A stretch of DNA of 40,568 nt from CAJWPI01 sp964571215 (GCA_964571215.1 CAZMZZ010000008.1:1-40568); one strand, 5' to 3'. Counted from the stretch's first letter, positions 16,790-25,839 are shown. Numbers and translations are program-made. Notes: generated from the sequence alone by a model not told the origin.

Positions 16790-17245
16790 ATGGGCAATAA
16801 ACCAACTGAACATTTAGAACCTTTAGAGGGGAGATATATCCAAATGGATACTACAGATTACGTAGATTTTCCAGCACCTTTGTGCGAAGGACCAATAAGA
16901 TGGAAGCTACTTAACGTTTCTCCAGAAATGGGCGCCTGGACAGCTTATTTTGATTGTCCAAAAGGCACTTCTTTTAATAGACATATTCATATTGGTCCAG
17001 GTGAATATTTCTTAACTAAAGGTAAAATGGAAGTAAGAGGAGGGACAGATGAAGGAGGATCAACCGCTATAGCACCAGGTTATGGATATGAGCCCTGCAA
17101 TGCTAGACATGATAAGACTTATTTTCCAGAAGATAGTGAGTTTTATATGACTTTCTTAGGTCCATTAAATTTCATTGATGAAGAGGGTAATACTTTAGCA
17201 CTAGTAACCTGGCAAGATGCTCAAGGAGCATGGGAAGCATCATAG
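16790..17245 (+). CDS. Cupin-fold protein (ChrR/dihydroxyacetophenone dioxygenase-like)
   Basis: The 151-residue protein is a single cupin barrel. Candidate metal ligands are His65 and His67 (RHIHIGPGEYF), Glu72 and His107 (ARHDKT). The HxH arrangement and C-terminal region resemble small Fe(II) cupins such as 2,4'-dihydroxyacetophenone dioxygenase and ChrR-type cupins. A dioxygenase or C-C lyase role would fit the aromatic context, but could equally be a stand-alone isomerase. It has a strong ribosome site (GAGGAG) and a 64-base upstream gap containing TAATATAAG, so it may have its own promoter. Confidence 0.8.
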   Translation: MGNKPTEHLEPLEGRYIQMDTTDYVDFPAPLCEGPIRWKLLNVSPEMGAWTAYFDCPKGTSFNRHIHIGPGEYFLTKGKMEVRGGTDEGGSTAIAPGYGYEPCNARHDKTYFPEDSEFYMTFLGPLNFIDEEGNTLALVTWQDAQGAWEAS

Positions 17246-17283
17246 ACCTTAAAGTTTTTAGTAGTTAAACCTATCTATTTAGG

Positions 17284-18624
17284 ATGGATAAAAGGGACGA
17301 GAAAACACTTCTTATCAAAAACGCTAAAATAATTGATGGGAGTGGTTCTAAACCCTTTTTGGGTTCTGTTCTAATTGAAGGTAATAGAATTAAATCAGTT
17401 CTTAAAGATCAGAAACCTTTAGATGATGATAAAAAGGTAGATAAAATAATAGAAGCGAAACAAAAGACTGTTTTGCCTGGTCTTATAGATGCTCATTGTC
17501 ATATAAGTTTTGACGAGCCTTCATCAAATGATGAACTTTTTTTTCATAGAAGAGAAAGTCTTGCAGCAATAATAGCAGGAAGAAACGCATTTAAGGTTCT
17601 ACAATCCGGAGTTACCAGTTTTTTAGACGCAGATAGTATTTTTGATGTGGGAGTAGACCTAAGAGATGCTATTGAAGCTGGAGTTATACCAGGGCCAAGA
17701 ATGGCTGTCGGAGGCAACGCTTTAATCACCTCGGTTGGTGGTACAGCTGGCAGGCTAATTCCCGATGAAGGAAAAAGAGGTTATGGGGCTGTGGTTAGAA
17801 ATCAAGATGAAATAATTCTTGAGATTCGAAGACAAATTAAACTTGGAGTTGATTGGATAAAGGTTCATGTTTCTGGTTTAGTACCAAGGCAAAAAGCTGA
17901 AGGTGAACTAAAAGCTTGGAGTTTAGAAGAACTGAAAATAGCCTGCGATACAGCTCACGAACTAGATATACCTGTAGTTGGTCACTGCAGAAGTGCAGAT
18001 AGTGTAAAAGATTCTCTTTTAGCTGGAATGGATATGATTCTGCATGCAACATATATGGATGAGGAAGGGTTAGATATTTTGGTAGATAAAAAAATTCCAA
18101 TTGTCCCTACGTTTACTTTTCAAGCTAACTTAATTGAATATGCTGATCAGATGGGCGCTTCCAAAGACTACAAAGAGATATTTGAGAAAGAAATAGACGA
18201 CAATATTGATATATTAAAGAAAGCTTTTAAAGAAGGAGTCCCTCTGTTATGCGGCAGTGAATCGGGTTTTTCGGTAACACCTTATGGTGATTGGCATTAT
18301 AAGGAGTTAGAGGTATTTGTAAAAAAACTTGGTCTGAGTCCTTTGCAGGCAATAAAGAGCGCAACAAAAGATGCAGCTGTCTCCATGCGTAAAGAAAATG
18401 AATTAGGTCTCATAGCTGAGAATTATTTAGCAGATTTAGTAATCATAGATGGTGACCCTTCTCAGCATGTGAGTATCTTAGGTAAGAAAGACTTAATTAA
18501 AAATGTAATTCTAGACGGCGAGGAAATAGATCTTAAACCATTGCCTTCTCGAAAGAAGGACCCTGATGGTTGGAGAGTTTCCTCTTATTCGCAAAGAATA
18601 AACAGAAAAGCAAACTTAAAGTGA
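17284..18624 (+). CDS. Amidohydrolase-family metalloenzyme (imidazolonepropionase/prolidase-like group)
   Basis: The 446-residue protein has the amidohydrolase TIM barrel with flanking beta-sandwich (AKIIDGSGSKPFLGSVLIEGNRI at the N-terminus, LADLVIIDGDP at the C-terminus). Metal ligands are His71 and His73 (DAHCH), a probable carbamylated Lys193 (WIKVHVSG), His234 (GHCRSAD) and His254 (LHATYMDEEG). The last strand, usually GTDSG or GSDSG, reads CGSESGF, so Glu326 stands where the catalytic Asp is expected. No signal peptide is present. It overlaps the following SDR by the GTGA arrangement. The substrate could be a lactone, amide or cyclic ketone derivative; nothing here decides. Confidence 0.88.
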   Translation: MDKRDEKTLLIKNAKIIDGSGSKPFLGSVLIEGNRIKSVLKDQKPLDDDKKVDKIIEAKQKTVLPGLIDAHCHISFDEPSSNDELFFHRRESLAAIIAGRNAFKVLQSGVTSFLDADSIFDVGVDLRDAIEAGVIPGPRMAVGGNALITSVGGTAGRLIPDEGKRGYGAVVRNQDEIILEIRRQIKLGVDWIKVHVSGLVPRQKAEGELKAWSLEELKIACDTAHELDIPVVGHCRSADSVKDSLLAGMDMILHATYMDEEGLDILVDKKIPIVPTFTFQANLIEYADQMGASKDYKEIFEKEIDDNIDILKKAFKEGVPLLCGSESGFSVTPYGDWHYKELEVFVKKLGLSPLQAIKSATKDAAVSMRKENELGLIAENYLADLVIIDGDPSQHVSILGKKDLIKNVILDGEEIDLKPLPSRKKDPDGWRVSSYSQRINRKANLK

Positions 18625-19364
18625 AAACATTAATAGTAACTGGCGCTACAGGAGGTATTGGATCTGAAATAGCACGCTTAGCAAGTATTAATGGCTACAA
18701 GGTAGGACTAATTGATATAGACAAAGAGAAATTAAATTCTCTTTCTAAGGAAATAGATAATTCTGTTCCTTTATTAGCTGATATTACAGATAAGCAATCG
18801 GTAGATGAAGCTTTAGATAAATTCTCTGAAATTCCTGATTCACTTGTAAATTGCGCTGGTATCGTACGTTATGGAAGCCTCCTCGAACAAAAACCAGAAG
18901 ACTTTACAAAAGTTTTTGAAGTTAATTTACTAGGATGTTTCATTGTAAGCTGTGCAACAGTCAGGTTAATGGTAAAAAATAAAGCCGGAACTATAGTAAA
19001 TGTAAGTTCAATCAGCGGTGGAAAACATCCAGCAATTGGAACAGGAGCATATGCTGCAACTAAGGCTGGAATTGCAATGCTTTCAGAACAAATGTCTCTT
19101 GAGTGGGGTACAGAAGGAATAAGAGTTAACGCAATTTCGCCTGGTTTTATAAATACAGGAATGTCAGCCATGCATTATGAAGATAACCAAGAAAGAAGAA
19201 AACGAGAAAATATGGTTCCAATTGGAAGATTGGGAAAGGCAGAAGATGTGGCTAAAGTTGCTCTTTTCCTTTTATCAGAAGATTCATCTTATATTCATGG
19301 CGAAAACATTTTGATAGATGGGGGAGTAATGAATTCTGTTCTTTCTAATATCAGCAGGAATTAA
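18621..19364 (+). CDS. SDR-family oxidoreductase
   Basis: This classical SDR has TGATGGIG for the dinucleotide, the catalytic Ser in NVSSISGG, and Tyr-x3-Lys in AYAATKAGIA. The C-terminus IHGENILIDGG is the usual end of the fold. I place the start at the GTG of 18621, which overlaps the upstream TGA by three bases. The ATG at 18570 would add 17 basic residues that lie entirely within the amidohydrolase gene and have no SDR counterpart. Product about 247 residues. The likely role is oxidation or reduction of a pathway alcohol or ketone. Confidence 0.9.
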   Translation: MKTLIVTGATGGIGSEIARLASINGYKVGLIDIDKEKLNSLSKEIDNSVPLLADITDKQSVDEALDKFSEIPDSLVNCAGIVRYGSLLEQKPEDFTKVFEVNLLGCFIVSCATVRLMVKNKAGTIVNVSSISGGKHPAIGTGAYAATKAGIAMLSEQMSLEWGTEGIRVNAISPGFINTGMSAMHYEDNQERRKRENMVPIGRLGKAEDVAKVALFLLSEDSSYIHGENILIDGGVMNSVLSNISRN

Positions 19365-19388
19365 ACCTCTGCAGTCTATGCATTAATA

Positions 19389-20150
19389 ATGATCAACTTA
19401 AATAGGTCCTCTATTCTTATCACAGGTGGGGGCTCAGGCATCGGAAAGGGAACTGCAATTCATCTAGCAAAAAAAGGAGCCAAGATAACCATTTGTGGAA
19501 GAAGAAAAGAAAAACTTATAGAAGTTGCTAAAGAGATAGGGAAAGCATGCAGTTATGTGGAGGCCGATATTACAAAACAAGAGGATCGTGAAAGAGTTGT
19601 GTCTCTTGCATTGGAGCATGGAAAAGGATTAGATGCTTTAGTAAATAATGCAGCAAATATGTACAGGGTTCCTTTAGAAGAACTAAAAGAACAGAAATTA
19701 ATCAAAATTTTCAAAACCAATGTCATTTCTGGAATGATGCTTTCCAGTTACTGTTTACCGCACTTAAGAAAATCAAAGGGAGCAATAATTTTTATAAGTT
19801 CAGTGCATACAAAAAGATCTTTCAGTGGGGCTTCTCCTTATGCTGCATCAAAAGGTGCAATAGAAACATTAACTACAGTTCTTGCATCAGAATTAGGTCC
19901 AAGTGGGGTAAGAGTAAATTGTGTAGTTCCAGGGGCAGTTCCTAGTGAGATAAATCAAAGAGCAGGGTTGTTTAATGATAAGGAAGCAAAGGAGAGACTT
20001 AAAAGTCTAATACCAGAACATCGCTTAGGTAGGATAGGAAAAAGTCAAGAAATTGGAGAGGCAATTGAGTATTTAATTACTGCTGAATGGACTACAGGTG
20101 CTATTTTAGATGTTGATGGAGGCTTGGGACTAGGTGCAATAAAGGATTAA
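19389..20150 (+). CDS. SDR-family oxidoreductase
   Basis: The 253-residue protein is a classical SDR, with TGGGSGIGKG, NNAANMYR, catalytic Ser in FISSVHTK and Tyr-x3-Lys in PYAASKGAIET. The CGRRKEK segment after the second strand carries arginines typical of NADP(H) preference. It is the last gene of the long rightward transcript. Its stop codon abuts the stop codon of the leftward amidohydrolase, with no terminator between, so the two transcripts probably overlap at their 3' ends. Confidence 0.9.
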   Translation: MINLNRSSILITGGGSGIGKGTAIHLAKKGAKITICGRRKEKLIEVAKEIGKACSYVEADITKQEDRERVVSLALEHGKGLDALVNNAANMYRVPLEELKEQKLIKIFKTNVISGMMLSSYCLPHLRKSKGAIIFISSVHTKRSFSGASPYAASKGAIETLTTVLASELGPSGVRVNCVVPGAVPSEINQRAGLFNDKEAKERLKSLIPEHRLGRIGKSQEIGEAIEYLITAEWTTGAILDVDGGLGLGAIKD

Positions 20151-21128
20151 TCAGTCCATTCTAAGTAGTTTTTTAGCATTTTTTGCTAAAAAAGAAGGGC
20201 TGTTAGCTAAGGATTCTTTTGGTTGATCCCATCCAGAAAAATTTGTTCCTAACACCTGATTACTTTTACCTACTATACTTTCCAACAACTCTAAAGAGTC
20301 TTCCTGATGGACATGATTATCAAACCAAAGCTTCTTAAGTTGTCTCTTGAACTCACCTTCTTCTCTTAACCATTCAGGAGTAGTATTTCTTTGTTGAGCA
20401 GCTAGTGCCATTCTTCCAAAAAGAAATGCGATACTTCCACCTCCATGACTAATACAAATATCTAGAGTAGGGAATTTATGTAAAACGCCACCAAAAATTA
20501 TAGAGCCTATAGCGATTGATTCTTCATTCGAGAATCCTACAGTTAGATCTAAGCTAAACTTTTCTAGCCTTTTATCAATTTTCTGGGTTTCAATTCCTTG
20601 TGGTGCTGGATGTATGAATAAAGGAACATCTAGATTTATAAATGTTTGATAGAGCTCATCCATGCTTGAATCATCAAAACCTGAAGGAAAATCAGTTCCA
20701 ATATAGGCTCCTATAAGGCCTAATTGTGTTGTACATCTTTCTAATTCTTTTGAAGCTAGGTGAGGATCTTGGACTGGTAGAGTAGCAAAACCCCCTAATT
20801 TCTTTGAATTGTTAAATACAATTTCAGCTAGACTATCATTATGTAGCTTACAATATTCCAAGGCCAATTTAGGGTCTATAAAATGGAAATAGGTTAAGGG
20901 GTTAGGAGATAAAACTTGGAAATCTATTCCTATTCTCTCCATTTCATCAAGTCTCAACTGAACATCCATAAAAGGAGTGTTTAAATACTTCACCCCATTA
21001 AGTTTATAGTTCCCAACTCTGAACCAAGGATTTTCTGAGTCCCCACCTATTTCTGGTCCAAAACCTTGAATTGTTTCTAGGGTCTCTTCTATAACTATAT
21101 GAGCATGTACATCAATTACATTCATCAA
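20151..21128 (-). CDS. Amidohydrolase_2 (ACMSD-like) family protein
   Basis: The 325-residue protein has the metal-binding HAH at residues 8-10, then IHPAP and ISHGGG histidines, as in aminocarboxymuconate-semialdehyde decarboxylase and gamma-resorcylate decarboxylase. The usual GSDYP strand reads LGTNFSGWD, with Asn296 and a nearby Asp301. The family decarboxylates or hydrolyses aromatic and muconate-like acids without O2. It lies 15 bases downstream of the Rieske oxygenase, suggesting that it acts on the oxygenated product. It is the last gene of the leftward operon from 23405. Confidence 0.88.
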   Translation of the reverse strand: MMNVIDVHAHIVIEETLETIQGFGPEIGGDSENPWFRVGNYKLNGVKYLNTPFMDVQLRLDEMERIGIDFQVLSPNPLTYFHFIDPKLALEYCKLHNDSLAEIVFNNSKKLGGFATLPVQDPHLASKELERCTTQLGLIGAYIGTDFPSGFDDSSMDELYQTFINLDVPLFIHPAPQGIETQKIDKRLEKFSLDLTVGFSNEESIAIGSIIFGGVLHKFPTLDICISHGGGSIAFLFGRMALAAQQRNTTPEWLREEGEFKRQLKKLWFDNHVHQEDSLELLESIVGKSNQVLGTNFSGWDQPKESLANSPSFLAKNAKKLLRMD

Positions 21129-21143
21129 AATAACTACTTTTAA

Positions 21144-22346
21144 CTACCATTCTGTTCCTTTGCTTTTCATAAACCTTTTAATCCAATTATGATAATTCTG
21201 CACAGCTGGTTCATTTTTTCCATAAACGAAATTATCATTGCCAAGCTTCATTATGTTAGATTGGATTTCCATTCCTATCTTATAGTCTTCATCTTTTACT
21301 GCCTGTAGAACCATATCACTAAAGTTTTGGCTATTAGAAATTTCAGATTTTGTTTTCGGTTTTTTAGCAGAAAGAATAGTTTGTCTTGTTGTTGTTGTAT
21401 AAGGTGTAGATTCAGGAAATATTTGACTTATTAAACAATGATCTCCAAGCACCCCTGAAACTGAAAGATTAGGAAATCCTGAATGAATTAATCGGATATT
21501 CTCTAAGGGTTGCCATTCTGATTCAGGTGTTTTATCTAGACTACCTAATGACTTTCTTCCAAAGGTAAGTCTTTGGTGTGGTCCATATGTGTCCAGTACT
21601 AATAGATTCCCAACGGTATGTTTTCCAACAGTCTTTCCATGCAATTGATTGTGATGATAAGCCTCTAAGTAGCCATCAAGTGCTACTTTCCATCCAGGTC
21701 CTTGTATCTCTCTTTGATCAAATACATGCCATTCTTTTAAATTTAATGATTCTAATTCTGGTCCAAAATCTCCTAACCATGAAGCAATATTTAATTTCTT
21801 TCCTGGAGATAATATGACCCATACAAAGCCTGCACTTTCTTCACAACTCAGTTCAATAAGACCAAATTTCTCTCGATCAATCTTTCCAAAGGTTTCCTCC
21901 CCATAGAGGCCTGTTAACTCACCTTTGTGGTTATAAATCCAAGCATGATAGGGGCAAGAAAAAACCCTTTTCTTTCCATTTCCTTCTTCACAAATTTTAG
22001 ACCCCCTATGTCTACAAACATTTAGAAATGCTCTAACTTTTGAGTCCTGACCTCTTGTAATTAATACAGGTGTATCAACGACATTCATGGCACGATAAGT
22101 CTGATTTTCAGGTACTTCAGCACTTAAACAAAGAGCTAAAGGTAATTTCTTATAGATCCTATCCCTCTCTTTTTTGTATCTATCTTCATTGATATATGCC
22201 TCAATAGGCATAGTCATAACCTCTTTAGCCTGATCTGTAGTTTTATTCTTATAATGAACTAAAGCTCTGTGAACTAAAGCCATCATCTCTTCAGAATTAT
22301 TACTATTTCTTTTCACTTTTTGAATTTTCTTTGAAACTCTATCCAT
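21144..22346 (-). CDS. Rieske non-heme iron oxygenase, alpha subunit
   Basis: The 400-residue protein has a Rieske [2Fe-2S] site with Cys111-x-His113 and Cys131-x2-His134 (CRHRG, CPYHAW), followed by a catalytic domain with the mononuclear iron motif EAYHHNQLH (His231 and His236). It inserts one or both atoms of O2 into an aromatic or alicyclic ring and needs a reductase not found in the window. The ATG at 22346 overlaps the SnoaL gene by 34 bases; ATG codons at 22286 and 22283 (MMALVHRAL) would avoid this and match where family homology begins. I keep the longer form as tentative. The upstream SnoaL protein could serve as its small subunit. Confidence 0.9.
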   Translation of the reverse strand: MDRVSKKIQKVKRNSNNSEEMMALVHRALVHYKNKTTDQAKEVMTMPIEAYINEDRYKKERDRIYKKLPLALCLSAEVPENQTYRAMNVVDTPVLITRGQDSKVRAFLNVCRHRGSKICEEGNGKKRVFSCPYHAWIYNHKGELTGLYGEETFGKIDREKFGLIELSCEESAGFVWVILSPGKKLNIASWLGDFGPELESLNLKEWHVFDQREIQGPGWKVALDGYLEAYHHNQLHGKTVGKHTVGNLLVLDTYGPHQRLTFGRKSLGSLDKTPESEWQPLENIRLIHSGFPNLSVSGVLGDHCLISQIFPESTPYTTTTRQTILSAKKPKTKSEISNSQNFSDMVLQAVKDEDYKIGMEIQSNIMKLGNDNFVYGKNEPAVQNYHNWIKRFMKSKGTEW

Positions 22347-22870
22347 GCAGGTACAGATTCAGGTATATCAGCAGGTACTTTGCCTTCAGAGCCATTAACT
22401 CTCAAAGTTTTAGTTAGGTCTTCTACATACTCTGCAGTGCGAACATAATAGAAAAAATTTATTACTCTTTGAGAAAACTTCCACCTTCCTTCCTTGTTTG
22501 AGTATTCATCATCATATCTCATGGCTGCTAAGCTAGGAATACCATCTCTCGTGGTTTCGGCGTGACTATAAACTGTCCCATAAGCTTTTGTGATATCTTC
22601 TTTATTCACTCTCACTCTAGCATCATGAGTCCAATGAAAAGAAGGACCTCTAGACTGAAATACCTCTGTGTACATATCTATAATATTCTTTCTGCCTCTA
22701 GTTTTTAACATTCCATTAGGTGAATCAAACACTGCATCTTCAGTAAAAAGCTCTTCTAAGTACTTCAAATCTTGTTGATCACAGGCCTCAGCATATTCAG
22801 AAACTAAGCTTCTAATAGACTCTTTAGCCTCTAAGAGTTCCAATCTAAAAACTATTTTTTCTATATCCAT
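22313..22870 (-). CDS. SnoaL-like (NTF2-fold) protein, possible oxygenase small subunit
   Basis: The 185-residue protein has an NTF2-like fold with LVSEYAEACDQQDLKYLEELF, then FTEDAVFDSPNG, a SFHWTHDARVRV strand and a C-terminal sheet (WKFSQRVINFFYYVR). Ring-hydroxylating dioxygenase beta subunits share this fold, and the gene sits directly before the Rieske alpha subunit with overlapping frames. A beta-subunit role is therefore plausible. A SnoaL_4-type isomerase or dehydratase is the alternative. It resembles the protein at 5212-5676 in fold and length. Confidence 0.78.
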   Translation of the reverse strand: MDIEKIVFRLELLEAKESIRSLVSEYAEACDQQDLKYLEELFTEDAVFDSPNGMLKTRGRKNIIDMYTEVFQSRGPSFHWTHDARVRVNKEDITKAYGTVYSHAETTRDGIPSLAAMRYDDEYSNKEGRWKFSQRVINFFYYVRTAEYVEDLTKTLRVNGSEGKVPADIPESVPAWIEFQRKFKK

Positions 22871-22886
22871 AAGAAATCTAGTTCTT

Positions 22887-23405
22887 TCAAAATTGTGAAG
22901 AGGTAGAAGCTGATAAGATTTCTATCCAATAACCATCTGGGTCTTTTATAAAAGCCAGACCTTTCATATTCCCATCATCTGGCTTTTTAACAAACTCTAC
23001 ACCTAACTCTTCAAACCTTTTACTTGCAGCATAGACATCAGGAACTGTTATACCTATGTGCCCAAAACCTCTTGGATCTGAATTTCCGTCATGATAACTA
23101 AAAGAACTATCCTTTTCAGTTCCCCAATTATGTGTAAGTTCAATCATAGCTTTTTGAGAGAAGGCATATTCTGCCCTTTTTTCTGGTTCATCTGGAACAG
23201 GTTTGTCTTCTTCTCGTAGATAACCTAAAAAATAGAGGGTGAACTCCATACTAGGGAAGTCTAATTTCTTTATTAAAGTCATTCCTAAAACATTCACATA
23301 GAAATCTAACGAAATATTTGGATCTTTAATTCTCATCATAGTTTGGTTCATGATGAATTCTTCTGTTCCTTCAGCATTTGGTTTATCCAGCTCTTTTATT
23401 GTCAT
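22887..23405 (-). CDS. gloA: Lactoylglutathione lyase (glyoxalase I)
   Basis: The 172-residue protein is very close to zinc-type glyoxalase I. It shows FIMNQTMMRIKDP, a FYVNVLGMTLIKKLDFP segment, ELTHNWGTE, GFGHIGITVPDVY and DPDGYWIEIL. Metal ligands Gln21, Glu89, His116 and Glu162 line up with the human enzyme. It converts the methylglyoxal-glutathione hemithioacetal to S-lactoylglutathione. It is the first gene of the leftward Rieske operon, so it may detoxify reactive aldehydes or act on a glutathione adduct from that pathway. Confidence 0.95.
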   Translation of the reverse strand: MTIKELDKPNAEGTEEFIMNQTMMRIKDPNISLDFYVNVLGMTLIKKLDFPSMEFTLYFLGYLREEDKPVPDEPEKRAEYAFSQKAMIELTHNWGTEKDSSFSYHDGNSDPRGFGHIGITVPDVYAASKRFEELGVEFVKKPDDGNMKGLAFIKDPDGYWIEILSASTSSQF

Positions 23406-23548
23406 GTTTTAATACCTTTTTTTTAATTCTAGAGATTACTTTAGTACATAATAGCAACTATTAAAAGTGAGCCATTGAAGTAGTATAAGCTTTACTTTTG
23501 AGGTAAAGTACGGAAGAAATTTATTAAAATTTAGGGGAGATTAATACT
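23406..23548. promoter_or_regulatory. Divergent promoter region upstream of the TonB receptor, with nested inverted repeats
   Basis: This 143-base gap lies between gloA (leftward) and the TonB-dependent receptor (rightward). It contains CTTTAC-N7-GTAAAG at 23490-23508, and within it the overlapping palindrome TACTTT-N6-AAAGTA at 23493-23510. A possible promoter for the receptor is TTAAAA at 23461-23466 with TATAAG at 23484-23489, which would put the repeats just downstream of the -10, a typical repressor position. A good ribosome site AGGGGAG lies at 23532-23538. The assignment rests on sequence symmetry only. Confidence 0.4.
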
Positions 23549-25774
23549 ATGAGATTTAAAGTTAAATGCTTTTTTGCATCTTTCCTCATTACTGCCTTAG
23601 CTAGCCCACTAGTTTTTGCAGCAGACGAGGGAGAATCTGCAACTATAGAAGAGATTTTAGTAACAGCCCGTAAAAGAGAAGAAAGTCTCTTAGATATTCC
23701 TGAGTCTATAACTGCTATTTCTTCAACGGATATTGATAGACAGAACATTAAAGGTCTCGAAGATGTCGGGTTTCTTATTCCAAACCTTAACCTTTCTATG
23801 AGAGCTGATGGTTTTCCTAATGTATCAGTAAGAGGTTTAGGTTCTTTTGGAAATACCCAAGGTGTAGGCTTTTATTTAGATGATGTTCAAGTCTTTGGTG
23901 ATGCTTCAGCTCGTTTTGGGGATCTTCAAAGGATAGAAGTTCTTAAAGGACCTCAAGGTGTGCTTTACGGTGGTAGTAACATTGGTGGAGCTGTTAAGTA
24001 TGTGAGCGTTAGACCAAATCCAGATGAATCTACAGGTAGAATAAAATTTTTAGCAGGCGAACAGGGCATAACTGATACCGAGATAAGTGCGAATCTACCT
24101 ATGGGAGAAAACGGATGGGCTATGCGTATTTTTGGATTTGATCGTCAGGATGATGGCTACATGACTAACCCAAATACTCCAAGATTAAATGGTGGCACAG
24201 GAGATCAAGATCCAAATGCAATAGCATATGATCAAAGTGGACATCGTTTATCTTTAGCTGGACCAATCGGTAACGCTAAAGCTTATTTTGCATACAGATT
24301 TAATGAGTATTTTGGACCTGTAAACCAGTGGACTCGAGAAAAAAGGAAGCCTTTGAAATATCCAGCAATATTTCAAGGGGGTATTAATTCTTGGCACGAT
24401 AGAGAAACAGATTCTTATACTTTAGAACTGCTTTGGGAAAATGATGGATACGATGTAACAGCAAGAACTTCTTATACTGATACTTTTAGTGCCAGATATA
24501 CTGATGTAGATTTGATGCCTGAATTCATTTTAGATTTAATTCGACCTGAAAGCATGGAGGTAACTACAGCAGAAATTACCTTTACTTCAACTGATGACGA
24601 TAGACTTCAGTGGATAGCTGGATTGTACTTCTCAGGTTTTGATGAAGAAATGAGATCAGAACAAATATGGTGGGATGCTAGAGTAGATGCAGCAGGCAAT
24701 ATAAGTGGACCTCTGGGTTGTGCTATTGGAAGTCCAACTTGCGGTGGTGTTTGGGCTGGTCTAGTTCCAACACTAGCAGAAGAAAAAGATACTTTAAGAC
24801 TACCATTTGAAATGAGAAATAGAGAAAAAACTCATCAAGCTGCTTTTGTTAATATCACTTATGATATGGATAATGATTGGGAGATAGGCTTAGGGGGTAG
24901 GATTGATAAGTGGGAAAATAATACTGACAACCTAGATTCAGGGTTATCAGGATCTCAAGGTGATACAGAGTTCTTACCAAGAATTTCCTTAACTAAAAAT
25001 CGTCCGGACGGATCTATAATCTATTTCACTGGTTCTATGGGTTATGAACCAGGAGGCTACAACTTGGCTAACTTTGCTGGCACCTCTTCACTATGGGGTT
25101 TTGAGGGTGAAGAAGCTGTTCAATATGAGTTTGGTTGGAAAGGCAGACTTATGGATGGTAGAGCCAGTGCATCTTTTGCAGCCTTTATGATTGATTATGA
25201 TGATCGTCAAATTGAATTCCAAGCACCCGATCCTGGAGGAGCTGGAATAATAGAAGGTATCTTAAATGCTGGCGATTCAGAACAGTATGGTATGGAATTT
25301 GAAATATCAGTAAAAGCTTCAGACTACTTAACTGTTTCAGCTTCAGCAGGATTTATAGAAGCAGAATGGGATGGTGGAACTACTTTAGCGGGTGTGGACT
25401 TAAGTGGAAAGACTCCTCCTGTAGTACCTGACAATGGTGCTACATTCTCTACTAGTTATTTACGTCCTTTAGCGAATGGGTCAAATTTTATCTTTGATTT
25501 TCAAATAAGTCATAACGGCAAGTTTGAAGGACTCCAGGCTTGGGATGGAGTAACTAATCCTAGCTTTACTATAGCAGGTCTTCAAATGGGTCTATCTAGA
25601 GATAACTGGGAATTTATGGTTAATGTTGAAAATATCACAGATGAAGATTACTACGTCGACGTACAATATCTTTCTAATCTATATCTATTAGATGATGCAG
25701 GTGAAAACATAATTATAGGAACATTAGGACAACCTAGATTAGTTACTGCTAGTATTAACTACTATTTTCAGTAG
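23549..25774 (+). CDS. TonB-dependent outer-membrane receptor
   Basis: The 741-residue protein begins with a signal peptide (hydrophobic core FFASFLITALASPLVFA, cleavage expected near residue 24). An EEILVTARKREESLLDIP segment opens the plug domain, which continues with SVRGLGSFGNTQGVG and ends with LKGPQGVLYGGSNIGGAVKYV. The remainder is the 22-strand beta-barrel, ending in ASINYYFQ with a near-terminal aromatic as expected for BAM recognition. Receptors with EEILVTA near the N-terminus are abundant in marine gammaproteobacteria and import large or scarce molecules rather than only siderophores. Placed between the Rieske operon and further catabolic genes, it is the best candidate for substrate uptake. 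A strong terminator follows at 25789-25828. Confidence 0.96.
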   Translation: MRFKVKCFFASFLITALASPLVFAADEGESATIEEILVTARKREESLLDIPESITAISSTDIDRQNIKGLEDVGFLIPNLNLSMRADGFPNVSVRGLGSFGNTQGVGFYLDDVQVFGDASARFGDLQRIEVLKGPQGVLYGGSNIGGAVKYVSVRPNPDESTGRIKFLAGEQGITDTEISANLPMGENGWAMRIFGFDRQDDGYMTNPNTPRLNGGTGDQDPNAIAYDQSGHRLSLAGPIGNAKAYFAYRFNEYFGPVNQWTREKRKPLKYPAIFQGGINSWHDRETDSYTLELLWENDGYDVTARTSYTDTFSARYTDVDLMPEFILDLIRPESMEVTTAEITFTSTDDDRLQWIAGLYFSGFDEEMRSEQIWWDARVDAAGNISGPLGCAIGSPTCGGVWAGLVPTLAEEKDTLRLPFEMRNREKTHQAAFVNITYDMDNDWEIGLGGRIDKWENNTDNLDSGLSGSQGDTEFLPRISLTKNRPDGSIIYFTGSMGYEPGGYNLANFAGTSSLWGFEGEEAVQYEFGWKGRLMDGRASASFAAFMIDYDDRQIEFQAPDPGGAGIIEGILNAGDSEQYGMEFEISVKASDYLTVSASAGFIEAEWDGGTTLAGVDLSGKTPPVVPDNGATFSTSYLRPLANGSNFIFDFQISHNGKFEGLQAWDGVTNPSFTIAGLQMGLSRDNWEFMVNVENITDEDYYVDVQYLSNLYLLDDAGENIIIGTLGQPRLVTASINYYFQ

Positions 25775-25788
25775 AAAGATCCTTTCTA

Positions 25789-25828
25789 AAAAGAGCAGAG
25801 AATCATTACGATTATCTGCTCTTTTTTT
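25789..25828 (+). terminator. Rho-independent terminator after the TonB receptor
   Basis: The stem AAGAGCAGA (25791-25799) pairs with TCTGCTCTT (25815-25823) around a 15-base loop and is followed by a T-run to 25828. The inner AATC/GATT bases may extend the stem. A-rich sequence on the left makes partial activity in the other direction possible. It lies 15 bases after the receptor stop codon. Confidence 0.9.
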
Positions 25829-25839
25829 ATAAATACTAC

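Noticed and set aside
18570..18620. Upstream ATG for the SDR
   Set aside because: The added residues are within the amidohydrolase gene and lack SDR homology; the overlapping GTG at 18621 fits the fold.
18869..19171. Open frame on the minus strand opposite an SDR
   Set aside because: It mirrors the SDR coding strand and has no independent support.
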